Shown: positions 44,554 to 55,965 of the stretch, in pieces
Layout of the letters: every line of letters starts with the position of its first letter
Numbering within the stretch: the stretch's first letter is position 1
NCBI RefSeq assembly: GCF_900497805.2
Contig: NW_020954570.1
Span: 14,829,802-14,893,801 of the forward strand
Source of the DNA: Vombatus ursinus
Taxonomy: Eukaryota; Chordata; Mammalia; Diprotodontia; Vombatidae
Direction: 5' to 3'
Length of the DNA: 64,000 bases
The notes under the pieces: model-generated
Databases searched by the model: none
Told to the model about the DNA's origin: nothing
Seen by the model: the letters and a program-made list of their open reading frames with translations, nothing else
Translations under genes and position numbers: made by a program

Positions 44554-45433
44554 CCAGCTCTAGCTGTTGTCCATTCTATTCATCTGCACATCATAGTCTG
44601 CAGTGACTTGCTTGAGTTCTCCACCAAACCCCTCCAAATACCTGTAAAAAATGGCTCTAAACAAACTCTGAAGCAGCAGAACCCACAAAAAGACAGAGTG
44701 AAACAAATTGCCAGCCCAAGACATCCTGAATGGTTGATCAGAAAGGTATATTGCACTGGACTGGGAGAGGAACGCAGTTTGGCATGGGCACAGGCATTGG
44801 TGAACTTTGATCAGGCCTCAGAGGACTAAATTGCTGGCAGCTGAGGCGGCAGTTTCCAGAACTCTCAACCCATAAATGCCAAAGACAACTTAGAAGGTCA
44901 GTGGGAAAAGTCTGTGACTACAGGGAGAGAGAAAAGCTCGGCTCCTAGCCCTAATCCCTGAGCTTGGCCCCAGGCAATGGCTTCGTCCAGAGCTTCTGGC
45001 CCACAGACTGAGGGGGAATTGGGTGGCTGATCAGAGGCAATTGCAGGGATCTCTTTGCCAGTGCTGAGGTAGGAATCTCTTGCTTTGCCTGTGCTTGGAT
45101 CTGGGTCACAGTTCTGGGTGGTGGTCCTGGGGCAAGGAGAAGCGCTTGCATGATGGAACTTGTAGTGGTGGTGGAGGGGAAATCCTCCTGACAGTTCCAA
45201 GGCAGAAAAGAGTGCTTGTGGTCACTCATAGACCAGAGCACAGGCCAGGAAAGGAGTAAATACCTTGTCTCTTATCATACCACCTTGGAAGAACTGAAAA
45301 TTTACAGGTCCCTAGAAATATCTCTGAAAACAGCTGCACAAAACCCCCAAAGCTTGAGACAGTACATTCTCCACACTGGAAACAGAGCCCTTCCTTAACA
45401 AAGAGTTTATAACTCAAGTAATTGTCTGGGATC

Positions 45434-46640
45434 ATGAACAAACAAAGGCACAAAAAAAGTCAGACCATAGAATCTTTTTTTGGTAACAAAGAAGATCAAA
45501 ACATGCAACCAGAAGAAGACAAAAAGTCAAAGTTCCTACATGCAAAGCCTCCAAGAAAAATGTGAATCAGCCCCAGGCCATGGAAGAGCTCAAAAAGAAT
45601 TTTGAGAAACAAGTAAGAGAAATAGAGGAAAAATTGGGAAGAGAAATGAGAGTGATACAAGAAATCATGAAAAACAAGTCAACAGCTTGCTAAAGGAGAC
45701 CCAAAAAACATTGAAGAAAATAACACCTTAAAAATAGCCTAACCCAAAAGAGGTCCAAAAAGCCAATGAGGAGAAGAATGCCTTAAAAAACAAAATTGGC
45801 CAAATGGAAAAGGAACTCCAAAAGTTTACTGAAGAAAATATTTCCTTAAAAATTAGAAAAGAGCAATTGGAAGCTAGTGACTTCATGAGAAATCAAGAAA
45901 TTGTAAAACAAAAGAATGAAAAATAGAAAACAATGTGAAATATCTCATTGGGAAAACAACTGACCTGGAAAATAGATCCAGGAGAGAGAATTTAAATATT
46001 ATTGGAGTATCTGAAAGCCATGATCAAAAAAAGAGCCTAGACATCATCTTTCAAGAAATTATCAAGGAAAACTGGCCTGATATTTTAGAACCAGAGGGCA
46101 AAACAGAAATTGAAAGAATCCCCCAGAGGCAGCTAGGTGGTGCAGTGGATAGAGCATTGGCCCTAGAGTCAGGAGGACCTGAGTTCAAATCCAATCTCAG
46201 ACCAGAGACTTGACACTTACTAGCTGTGTGACCCTGGGCAAGTCACTTAACCACAATTGCCTCACCAAAACAAAACAAAACAAAACAACACACACACACA
46301 CAAAACAAATCAAAAATAAACAAACAAAAAAAAAAGAATCCACCAATCGCCTCCCAAAAGAGATCCCCAAAGGAAAACTCCTTGGAATATTGTAGCCAAA
46401 TTCCAGAATATCCAGGTCAAGGAGAAAATATTGCAAGCAGCCAGAATGAAACAATTCAAGTATTGTGGAAACACAATCAGGATAGCACAAGATTTAGCAG
46501 CTTCTACATTAAGGGACCAGAGGGCATGGAATATAATATTCCAGAGGGCAAAGGAGATAGGATTACAACCAAGAATCACCTACCCAGCAAAACTGAGTAT
46601 AATCCTTCAGGGGAAAAAATGGACATTCGGTGAAATAGAG
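45434..46640 (+). pseudogene. HAL1 ORF1 (L1 ORF1-like nucleic-acid chaperone), broken
   Basis: Likely start at 45434 (MNKQRHKKSQTIESFFGNKE). In order: basic N-terminus; coiled coil rich in K, E, Q and N (about 45590-45900); RRM-like part with IGKTTDLENRSRRENLNIIG (about 45945-46010) and FQEIIKENWPDILEPEGK (46050-46100), as in L1 ORF1p; then, beyond the SINE, the C-terminal domain (LGLQPRITYPAKLSIILQGK in one frame, 46550-46610) ending at the FDFQ-type terminus. Stops in the coiled coil, frame changes and the SINE at 46126-46332 break it. In related elements this protein trimerises and binds its own RNA. Confidence 0.82.
46126..46332 (+). mobile_element. A-tailed tRNA/CORE SINE inside HAL1 ORF1
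   Basis: GGCAGCTAGGTGGTGCAGTG, GGATAGAGCATTGGCCCTAG, TCAGGAGGACCTGAG, CTTACTAGCTGTGTGACC, GCCTCACC, then an AAAAC/CA/A-rich tail. AAAGAATCC precedes it (46113-46121) and follows it (46333-46341) as target duplication. One of the better preserved SINEs here, hence younger than the HAL1. Confidence 0.95.
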
Positions 46641-47119
46641 AATTTTTAAGCATTCTTGATGAAAAGACCTGAGCTGAAGAGAAAATTTGACTTTCAAATA
46701 CAAGACTCAAGTGAAACATGAAGAGGTAAACAGGAAAGAGAAATCATAAGAGACTTATTAAGTTTGAACTGTTTACATTCCTGCATGGAAAGATGATATT
46801 TGTAACTCATGAGACCTTTGTCATCTCTCTAGCTATGGATATGGATAGAGCACACAAGGTGAGTTGAAGATGAAAGGGTGATATCTGGAAAATAAAATTA
46901 AGGGATGAGAGAGGATTATACTGGGAGAAGGAGAAAGGGAGAGATAGAATGGGGTAAATTATCTCACATAAAACAGACAAGAAAAGGCTTTTACAATGGA
47001 AGGGGAAATGGGGGAAGGTGAGAGGGAATGAGTGAATCTTATTCTCATCGTATTCGGCTTAAGGAGGGAATAACATAAACATTCAATTGGGTATGGAAAT
47101 CTATCTTACCCTATACGAA

Positions 47120-47255
47120 ACTAGGGGGGGGAAGGGGCAAGAGAGCAGGGGGTTAATAGAGGGGAGGGCAGATTTGGGGAGGGAGTAATCAGAAGCAAAC
47201 ACTTCTGAGGAGGGAAAGGGTCGAAAGAGAGAATAGAATAAATGGGGGGCGGGAT
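47120..47255 (+). other. G-rich polypurine tract in HAL1 3'UTR
   Basis: Several G-runs of four to nine (47125-47160, 47175-47205, 47245-47252) on the element's sense strand. L1 3'UTRs in many mammals carry such quadruplex-capable tracts; a structure here is inferred. Confidence 0.7.
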
Positions 47256-47504
47256 AGGATTAAGGGAAATATAGTTAGTTTTTCACAACATATCTGCTAT
47301 GGAAGTGTTTAGCATAACTACACATGCATAACTTGTATTGAGTTGCTTGCCTTTTCAATGAACATGGGTGGAGAGGGAGGAAGGGAGAAAATTTGGAACC
47401 CAAAGTTTTAAAAACACATGTTAAAAAATTTAAAAAAAATTGTTTTCACATGCAAAAAAAAGAATAAATGAGTGAAAGAAGCAATAAATCTAGCTACATA
47501 AGGA

Positions 47505-47715
47505 AAAAAAAAAGTTAAGTGACTTGCACTGGATCACACAACTAGTATGTCTTGGAGACTGGATTTGAGCTCATCAATGCATCACTGTAAGCACCCCATT
47601 ATCCCAATAAGGAAATGGAGGCTCTGAGACATTATATGATTTAACCCTAGTCATATAGGTAGTTAGTGTTAGAGGTGGGATCTGGACCTAGATCTCTGCA
47701 GTTCCAAATGTATGA
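47505..47715 (-). mobile_element. Two adjoining MIR-type SINE pieces (antisense)
   Basis: AAGTTAAGTGACTTGCACTGG to about 47590, then CCAATAAGGAAATGGAGGC, GTCATATAGGTAGTTAG and AGAGGTGGGATCTGG: the same CORE region twice in one orientation, so two elements. Confidence 0.75.
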
Positions 47716-47765
47716 GTGACTGATAAAATATTTATATGAAACCAAAAAAAATATGTATGGAATTT

Positions 47766-47993
47766 TACTTGTTCAGTCATTTCAGTAGTGTACAACAGTG
47801 ATCACATTTGGGATTTTCTCTGCAAATATACTGGAGTGGTTTGCTATTTACTTTTTTAGCTTATTTTACAGCGAGGCAAATAAGGTTAAGTGACTTTCTT
47901 CGGGTCACACAGTTAGAGTATCTGAGGCCTGATTTGAACTAAACATGAGATTTCTTGATTCCAAGCACTCTATCTACTGGGCCACTTAACTGC
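47766..47993 (-). mobile_element. MAR1 CORE-SINE (antisense), near full length
   Basis: Tail TTGTTCAGTCATTTCAG, CACATTTGGGATTTTCTCTG, CTGGAGTGGTTTGCTATTTA, CORE TCGGGTCACACAG and head CTACTGGGCCACTTAACTGCC. Confidence 0.92.
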
Positions 47994-48007
47994 CCTAATT
48001 TTACGTA

Positions 48008-48155
48008 GCCTCATTTTCTGTTTGATGAGGAGGGTATTGAAAACAGTGAAAACAATGACCTAATTTTAATATCCCATATTGTAAACCTCCTTTAGAAAAT
48101 GCATGTAAAGTGTCTTGTAAACTTAAAAAGTGCTATATAAATATCAGGTACAATG
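48008..48155 (+). mobile_element. MIR/THER1-type SINE, 3' half
   Basis: AGCCTCATTTTCTGTTTGATG, TAAAGTGTCTTGTAAACTTA, AAAGTGCTATATAAATATCA. Confidence 0.7.
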
Positions 48156-49334
48156 ATATGGAATATGGCAAGTATTTTCCTAAATGTACATACCACATTT
48201 TAAATAATTTTGTAAATCACCTTTCTTCTCTATCATAGAGCATTCCTCTGTCAGAGGGGGCTCTGTTACTGGCTTTTACATACTACCTATTCAGTTCCTG
48301 CAAGAGATGTAGCAATATATGAGAATCATCCCAGCTATAAGGCCTACATAGTTAGGGCCAAGCCTGCTACATATGCTTTCCTTCCATCTCTGTTGATACC
48401 ATGTGGAGCATCTATGCTTAATATAAATAAACTAAGCCAGTAGGCTTAATAAAACCAAAATAAGCCATAGCTACTTCCCTTACAATCTAATTATGACATA
48501 TGATGAGTAAGTAACTAAAAGGCAAAATATGACCAATGTAAAGAAGAGGTCCAGAAAAAGTGCTATGAGAATTTTGAGGAGGGAGAGATCACTGTTTGCT
48601 CTGGGGCTCAGGGGGATTCTTCACCAAAAGACAGTAACAAATAAGAGCCTTAAACAATTTTTAATTAATTTTAAAAAATGTATGGAGACCAGCAAAGTTT
48701 GTCTGTGTCAAGAATGCTAAACAAAAATCCAGCACTATTCAAGATATGAATGACAAAAGAAGGAAACCAAAACTCACAAGATAGGGGATAAAAGCCTAGC
48801 ATGCCTCACCTATTCTTTGTTCTCTGCTCCAAGTTTATACACTAGGAGCATAATTACTGGGAACATGAAGGAAATTTTTTTGCCCTAGTCTACGTAGCTT
48901 CCTAAAGATTTATCGAGTGGAATTCCTCAAAAGATTTTAGGAGTTAGATTGATAATCAGGAATTTGACAGTAGTTAAAAAGGATTTTCTAACCCCAAATA
49001 AGATTGTTTCCAAGGCCCAGGGATTTTGATAAAGAGAAATAAAGAGTTAGTCCACAGGTTAGACAATCTTAGCTGAAGCTTTTGTTCACTGCCTGTCTAT
49101 GGCTGTCATGATCTTAGTCTATGTAAACTAAAGGTGCTTTAATCCATCCTTGTAAGAGAATCTTGTAAGTTGCTGGCCCCATGAGATGATAGCAGAAGGT
49201 AATATTATCTGAGGACAATGATAGCTCTGCCATGTCAATCTTCTCTTTGTCCTGGACATGTTTCTTGCACGTTTACCTTTCCATGCATTTCCCTAGTCAT
49301 ATATATTCTCTGTGGGTATATATTCCCTTACCAA
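48156..49334. other. No recognised feature
   Basis: Unidentified. A 63-residue plus frame at 48529-48720 has no family resemblance. Confidence 0.45.
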
Positions 49335-49545
49335 TTAATCAGTCATTCAATAAGCATTCATGAAGAGCCTACTAAGTATAAGGCACTGTGTAAGGATAGA
49401 GAGATACAAAGACAGAAATGAGATAGTCCCTGATAAAGGCACTGGAGTTAAGAGAGGTTTGGAAAGGCTTCCTGTAAAAGATAGAATTTTAGTTTGAACT
49501 TAAAGGAAGCCAGGGAGGTCCATGTTTTCTTTATATTTCTTGCTA
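49335..49545 (-). mobile_element. L2 LINE 3' end (antisense)
   Basis: CAGTCATTCAATAAGCATTCA, AAGTATAAGGCACTGTG, GTTAAGAGAGGTTTGGAAAGG, GGAAGCCAGGGAGGTC. Confidence 0.88.
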
Positions 49546-49549
49546 ACCT

Positions 49550-50010
49550 GACTTAATTCTACCCTTGCATTGAAGTCACTGAATATCAAAATATATCTTA
49601 TTTACTTCTCAGAATCTTATCTATTTCTCTAGGGAATTTCTCTTCTCTTGCTACTGCAAAAGGTGTTAGTGGATAAGCTAAATTATTTTTAAAGTGTTCT
49701 GTTTTGCAAACACTTACCATGAGCACTGCAACATCAGATGACCAAATGACCATAAAATGATATTTCTTGTTAATTTTGGACACAAGATCAAATCAATTCT
49801 GCCAGTCCATTTCTCTCCTAGAAGAACTCTTAAGACATCCTCCCCACTTAGGAGAAACTTCCCTTTTTAGATTTATTTTTAGCAAAAATATCAAATTTTG
49901 TATAATGGAGATTTTATTTTGTAGTGTATCATTGGTCAAAGATTTCACATTTAGAGTGCCAACAGCCAAGTTAAAAAATGTAAATGATCTAAAAACTGTA
50001 TAATTCATAG
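49550..50010 (-). mobile_element. RTE-clade LINE, endonuclease N-terminal part
   Basis: The minus-strand frame at 49793-50008 reads LAVGTLNVKSLTND, the start of an APE endonuclease (VGTLNVRSL in RTE elements). The next block (49598-49783) contains SKINKKYHFMVIWSS, and at about 49560-49590 the frame gives IFSDFNARVE, the GDFNAKVG motif holding the catalytic Asp and Asn. No reverse transcriptase follows in place. Frame is interrupted. Confidence 0.78.
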
Positions 50011-50219
50011 CACTCTCTGCCCCTTTTCCTGCTTCTCTGGTACTGGTACTTCAGAAGCAGAAGGAGGTCACACTATATTGAGGATGATCTTGTATTTTTC
50101 TTTGTTTCTTAGGTTGCCATGGGCAGAAAGTTCAAATGGCCACCATACAGATGAGAAACATCTCCCCATTTAGGCTGATTCTTAGAAAACAAACTCATTC
50201 TATTGCCATGATACATAAG

Positions 50220-51600
50220 TAAATACAAAGTATTTTTTTTGGGGGAGGGAGAGAGCAAATGGAGGTGTGAGGAAAGATCTCATGTAGAAGGTAGCATTTG
50301 TGCCAAGCTTTGAAATAAGGTAAGGTGATGGGTGATTTCATTATAGGCATAGGGAAAAGCCTGTGTAAAACCTGGAAGGTTGAATACGGAACATCATATA
50401 TGCAGAACAGCAAGTAGACTGATTTGTTTGGAATGTTGACTCTGAAGAACAGTAATGTTTACTAAATCAGATTGTAAAGGACTTTAAATGATAAAAAGAA
50501 GAGTTTGTATTTTATCCAAAAAGCAATTGTGAGCTACCATAGCATTCTGAGCAATGGCGGTACATAGTTATCAATGGAAATGGAAACTTAGAAAAAGGGA
50601 TAGATTTAAGGGAAAAATGAGTTCTATTTTGCACATAAGTTTCAGATGTCTATGAAATATCTAAGTAGAGATGTCTAACATGCATTTAGTGATATAGGAC
50701 TGGACTCCAAAAAGACCTAGGTCAATTGATTTGAGAGTCATTTACATAGAAGTGTTATGGAAATTATGAGAGCTGATGAGATCAACAAGAAGGTAGTTAC
50801 ACATCAAGAAAAGATGAGTACCCAGAACAGTACTGAAGGTACAGTCATAGTTAAGGAATAGGACTTAGATAATGATCTACCAAATGAAATTGAGAAGTGG
50901 TCAGAGATGTAGGAGTTGAACCAAGAGACATTATAATTACAAAAACACAGAGAGGACAAAGTATCTAAATGAACAGGGTGTCCAATAGTGTTAGGTGCTG
51001 CAGAAAGCTAAAGAAAGGTGAATGTTAAAAAAAAAGGCTATCAAATTTGTTAATTTAGTAATGTGAAAGAGAATATTTTAAATTGAGCAATGAGGTGGGA
51101 AGCCAGATCAGAATGGGTTTAGAAATATAAAAGCAGGCAAGGGGTGGGGTAGAAAAAATTTTCTAGGAGTTTGAGAATACATAGGGCAGTATATTGAAGT
51201 GATGGTAGGACCAAGTGAAAGTTTATTTAAGGAGGGGAGAGACCTGGGTGTGATTGTAGTCAATAAGGAAGGAGTCTAGGAGAAACTGATGATTAGAGAG
51301 AGAGCAAGCATGATTGTGGAGGCAGTCTTTCAGAGGAAATGGGAGAGTTCGGAATCAATGGTACAAGCAGAGTGAGTGGTTGGCCCTAGTCAAATAGGTG
51401 ATTTTTTTCATCAGAGAATGGAGTAAAGGAAGAGAGAATGGTGAATGTTGCCAAGTTGTTTTGATATGTAGAGGAGAGAGACGAGAGTTCCTGGTGAATG
51501 CCCATGTTTTCTCAGTTAAGTATTTAGTGATATTCTCTACCAATGTGGAGGAAATGGGTAGTAGTGTGAGAGGTTTATAGAGAGAAGAGAAAGTGGGAAA
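50220..51600 (-). mobile_element. L2 LINE ORF2 (antisense), strongly decayed
   Basis: GTATTTTATCCAAAAAGCAA, GTTCTATTTTGCACATAAG, TCAGATGTCTATGAAATATC, AAGCCAGATCAGAATGGG, GAGAGACCTGGGTGTGATTG, CAGTCTTTCAGAGGAAATG follow the same antisense L2 order as at 39-40 kb. Confidence 0.78.
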
Positions 51601-53105
51601 TAGTCATTGCAGGGAATCTGATAGATTAAAAGCAGTATCTTTTGGCAGTGAAAGTGCATTTGTGATTAATATAAAGGGTATCCTGAGGGGAGATAGATGT
51701 AGCCTACCCATCCTTAAGAGACTGAACCAAAGCAAATACGCTACACCTTTCAAACTCACAAGGTGAAAATACAAGGTTCTAAATGTCCATCTCAGGACGG
51801 TTGCTCCAACTGATAGGATCAAAGAAATGCAAGATAGAACAGGCAGCTAAGTCTCTTAGATCCATTCTCAGTCTCTCCTAGGGAAAACATGTGCTCTAGA
51901 TTCTCAACATTCACAGCCACCACATAGCCAACCAGGATGGGGAAGGAGAAAGAGGGGCCTCTCCCTCAGCATGCCCTTGCCCCCCAATCTCCTGGAAGAG
52001 TTAGTTACAACAGTTTGTAGAAAGTTAAAATCAGAAATAGGGAAGAAACTTGATGCAGTACTCTGCTTCACTGTGGCTGTCATGGGAAGGTAAGGGTAGG
52101 GAGGAAAAATCAAGGAAGCAGCCAGCGTTTATTGCATCATTCTAAACCATTCCGCACTGAGCCAAACATTTCCTTAGAGGCCTCAAAAGTTGCTAGAGGT
52201 GCCATGTTCTTTGAGGTGTCAACTATAGGCCCATTTCTAAATATGTGCCATGGGTGCTACCCTTACTATAAATTTATGACTTGCATAATCTTATACTCTC
52301 TGAAAAATCTCATCAGAACTGTTAGAAGGAAGGAAGTAATGTTGGTGCTCATTACATCCATAAGTACTAAAAGCTGTTATCCAAGAAAGCATTTCTTGCT
52401 TTAATCTGTGGACTAGTACTGTAGGTAACTTGTTTTGGCTGGCAGCCAGCAGGCACTAATTATTGTGTAGCAATGATGAATTAAAGTACTTTAGTAAAAT
52501 TTCCTTATTTTCATGGGATTTTCAATCTGTTAAAAGAAACTCTTGAATTTTCTTCTTTCTCTAGCCCTTGAGAAAGCTTGGGAAAATGTAAACTGCTAGA
52601 ATTTTTTCTTTCAAAATTATAATTCTGATTAAATTCAGAATACCAAATGTGGTCAATATTTTGAAATTAAAAAGAAGGAAATAGAGTATTTGCTCTCTGA
52701 AATGCCTACATTTAAATAAACTCAGACAAGAGGAAGCAACAATGGAGAATAAGAATAATGAATAAGGAAAAAAAAATCCCTGAAGCTTTTTAAAAGATAA
52801 AAGGTATGAGGACAGTAGTGAATTGGAGGTCACTACTTAAAAAGTATTAAAACTGTCCCGCAGATTTAATTGGCTGAGGGGGGTAGGCTCTGGCCATTGA
52901 TGTAGCTTCCCAGTTACCAAAATACTAAAACAGTTGGTATAGGAGGAGCAGGAACTCCTTCATCAGACTTCTGACTTCAGACCAGCAGCATGAATAACAC
53001 TGAGAAGCTGTGTTCAACAAGATTAATGCTTTATCCTCATTGAGTACACTTTCCTTGCTCTGAATGTCCTTCCTTTGCTATGACTGAGTGACATCTATTA
53101 ATTGT
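51601..53105. other. No recognised feature
   Basis: The first part may be further decayed L2. No family or credible gene recognised in 51900-53100; a 90-residue frame at 52132-52404 and its neighbours look random. Confidence 0.4.
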
Positions 53106-53362
53106 TAAATGGGCACCTAAGTGGTAGGGTGGATAGATTACTGGGCCTGGAATCAGGAAGACCTGAATTCAAATCTGGCCTCAGACACTTCCTTGCTGTG
53201 TGACTCCGGGCAAGTCACTTACCTATTGTTTAACTCAATTCCCTCATTTGTCAAATGATGATAATAATAGCACCTAGGTTGTTGTAAGCACAAGATGAGA
53301 TAATAATTATAAAGCACCTGGCAGATAGTAAGCTTTATATAAACGTTAGCTATTATTATTAA
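53106..53362 (+). mobile_element. THER1-type SINE, full length
   Basis: GGCACCTAAGTGGTAGGGTG, GGCCTGGAATCAGGAAGACC, CTGTGTGACTCCGGGCAAG, TTCCCTCATTTGTCAAATG, TTGTTGTAAGCACAAGATG and GCTTTATATAAACGTTAGC. Confidence 0.92.
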
Positions 53363-53454
53363 GTAGATTACGAGTGACTCATTTCATTTCATTCCATTAT
53401 CATATCATTATCCAGTAAACCTGAGTGACCATTCCAACTTGAGTCAATTCTAGC

Positions 53455-53565
53455 CCACTGCATCACTTAACTTCTCTGGAACTCAATTTCACATTTGCAA
53501 AATGAGAGGTTTGAAATAGGTTGCTTATAAGTTCCATTTTAACTTTAAATCTGTGTTCCTATAAG
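53455..53565 (+). mobile_element. MIR-type SINE remnant
   Basis: TCACTTAACTTCTCTGGAAC, TTTGCAAAATGAGAGG and CTTATAAGTTCC follow the SINE 3' half. Confidence 0.7.
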
Positions 53566-53734
53566 CCTATACATTTGTGAATGCTTCTTGGCGTCAGAAT
53601 CAGTCCAAGTCAACATACATTCAAGATTAACAGCTGCAGTACCTAAGTCTTATGTATGTTTAATGTAACCCCATGTTTCAGATCATGTAATATTGTGTAG
53701 TATAATTATCCCTAATTGTATCATATTTCCTTAC

Positions 53735-53850
53735 TAGAGTTTAAGTCTGGGTGGGGGGTGCTTAACTTTCTGACTTCTCTAGTATCCAGCATCATGCTTA
53801 TTGCAAAGCAGACACTAAACAAGTATCTATTGTATTTATATTGTTGAATT
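53735..53850 (+). mobile_element. L2/MIR3-type 3' end
   Basis: ACTAGAGTTTAAGTC, CTAGTATCCAGCATCATGC and CAGACACTAAACAAGTATC resemble the L2 terminus. Confidence 0.65.
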
Positions 53851-54007
53851 TCAGAGAAGACATTCTTAGATTCTAGTTGTCTTCCCCTCATGGTAAAGTG
53901 TTCCAGAATTCAAGATGTAGAATAAGATGTATGTCATTAAGTATGATCTCTTTTTTTCCTCTGTCTCAAGCTTACTCTTTCTCTATGTGTCTGCCTCTCT
54001 GTCTTTA

Positions 54008-54072
54008 TCTGCATCTATTTATCTATCTACCTATCATCTATCTATGTATCTATCTATATATCTCTTTTTTAT
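54008..54072. repeat. (TATC)n imperfect microsatellite
   Basis: ATCTATTTATCTATCTACC and following units. Confidence 0.9.
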
Positions 54073-54134
54073 ATATTTCTGTTTTTTTTCCAGTAGGTGG
54101 ATGGGAAAAAAAAAGTGGTGCTAGAGATAAGGCT

Positions 54135-54240
54135 ACAAAATGAAGAAAAAGAAAGAGAGAAAGAAAGAGGGAAAGAAGAAAGGAAGTAAAAAAGAAAGGA
54201 AGAAAGGAAGGAGAAGAAAAATAGAAAAGAGAAAAAATAG
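54135..54240. repeat. (GAAA/GGAA)n polypurine tract
   Basis: Almost pure purine on the plus strand; source of the spurious Phe/Ser-rich antisense frame. Confidence 0.9.
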
Positions 54241-54784
54241 TAGAGAATCAGGACAGCTTTGAAATTTACATGTTTGAATTTATTATATTTTTTAAAAGAA
54301 ATCAAGCTATTGGTAAGAAATTCACAATTTTATGTCCAGTCTTATTTTTCTGTTCCACATAATTATGGAAGTGCCCATTTTGTTACGTGTATAAGTTTAG
54401 CAATTTTTTTTTTTTAAACATAGATGTCTGGAAAATGAATCGCACTTTCCTACAACTTATAGTGAAATGAAATTCAGAGGTTCATCAAGTAAAGGGGGCA
54501 AAAATTAGAAAAGAGATTGATCCAATCTCTGCTTCTCCCTGTTGTGGGTAAACCTGGTATTAGCACTTCTAAGAATTAGGTAATTCCTGGTCTTTTGCTG
54601 ATTTACCTGGAACATGGGACTTGTGGACATAGGAATCTGGCTAGCTTCAGGAACAGAAAGCTTTCCTAATTGCAGTTGATGTCTCTGAAATGATCTCCCA
54701 TATGGGAACAGGAAAAAAAAATGTTACAGAAGGGCCAGCTGGGAGATAGTGAAATGAACCCATGGAGTACCTGATGCTAACCAC
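54241..54784. other. No recognised feature
   Basis: No family or coding recognised. Confidence 0.5.
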
Positions 54785-55600
54785 ATTGTTTAATTTCTTG
54801 GTTGTTTATTCCGTTTGTATTGTGATCATTGTGTATTGTTTTCCAGGTTCTGTTTACTTCACCTTGCATTAGTTCATATGGTTCCCTTTACTTCTCTGAA
54901 TTCTTCATATTCATAATTTCTTTTAGCATAATAATATTACACTATATTCATATATCATATTCTTTTTTTTTGCCATTTCTCAATGAGGATCTCCTTTTTT
55001 TTCTTTCCTATCACAAAAAATACTAAAATATTTTGCTATATGGGACCTTTCTTTTTATTTTTGACCTCCTTGGCTAACAATGGGATTTCTATGTATAGAA
55101 TATGGATATTTTAATCACTCATTTAATATAATTCTAAATGTATTTTCCAGAAATGTTGGACTGCTATACAATAATATCAATGATATTAGATATACCAGTA
55201 TTTCCTCAGCCCCTTCATCTTGGATGATATCTATTTTTTGGCCTTCTCAAATTTACTGGGTATATATTTATAGCTGTTTTGAATTATTTCTTATTTTTTT
55301 AGTTGCATGGAACAATCTTTCATGTGGTAAATAGTTCAGAATTCTTTTGATAATTACTAATATCCGTTGAAATACATTGAGTAATAGATTTTTGTTTTTT
55401 ATATTTTATACTTCCTATAGAATGTACCAGAAGTCTTAATGTATTTTTAAGCTAAGGCTTAAAGAAATATCAAACCCTTTTGAGAGAAACTTGATGAAAT
55501 TTTTTTTAATCAATGATTTCTCTTCTTAAGTGTTTTGTTTAAGCAAAAGTTTTATAATGGAAATTAACCAATTTTGTTTTCTATGTCTTCCACCATGCTT
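54785..55600 (-). mobile_element. L1 ORF2-tail region (antisense), old
   Basis: Plus strand follows antisense L1: TTCACCTTGCATTAGTTCATA, TTCTTTTAGCATAATAATATT, CATATATCATATTC, CATTTCTCAATGAGGATC, TGCTATATGGGACCTTTC, then the ORF2 part AATACATTGAGTAATAGATT and AGAATGTACCAGAAGTC. Confidence 0.82.
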
Positions 55601-55734
55601 TATTTGATTAGCATCCAGTTGTGAAAAGGTATGTGATGATCTTCCCTCTGAACTTTTTAAGGACATGAAATTTTATATTTGGGTTGAGAAAACCTAGTAG
55701 GTATATACATGATCAGTGCCAAAAAACTAAGAGG

Positions 55735-55965
55735 CAGTGCAGTTTCATAGAAAGAACAATAGACCTTAAATAAAGAGAAAATTGGGTTTAAATTCCAGTT
55801 TAGACAACAATGAATTGTGTGGCTTAGATAAGTCATTAAATATTTCTAAGTCTCTGTTTCCTCATTAGAAAATGTGTATAGTAATACCTGGACTACCTAC
55901 CTCAGAGTTGTTATGAGAAATCTACTTTTTAAACATCAATGTGCTATATAAATTTATGCTATCAT
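55735..55965 (+). mobile_element. MIR/THER1-type SINE, near full length
   Basis: GGCAGTGCAGTTTCATAGAAA, AATTGTGTGGCTTAGATAAG, GTTTCCTCATTAGAAAATG, CTACCTACCTCAGAGTTG and GTGCTATATAAATTTATGC. Confidence 0.82.

Larger units (their letters stand above)
44555..47465 (+). mobile_element. HAL1 (half-L1) retrotransposon, nearly full length
   Basis: A non-autonomous L1 relative: 5'UTR about 44555-45433 (CAAATACCTGTAAAAAATGG, AAATGCCAAAGACAACTTAG, GGTCACAGTTCTGG), ORF1 about 45434-46640, then directly a purine-rich 3'UTR to an A-rich tail at 47465, with no endonuclease or reverse transcriptase. It must borrow the L1 machinery; its terminus GGGAGAAAATTTGGAAC equals that of the L1 at 34.2 kb. A SINE sits in ORF1. 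Start of the 5'UTR is not certain. Confidence 0.88.

Noticed and set aside
44608-45453. Several 60-100 residue frames on both strands
   Set aside because: They fall in the HAL1 5'UTR and overlap one another; no family resemblance.
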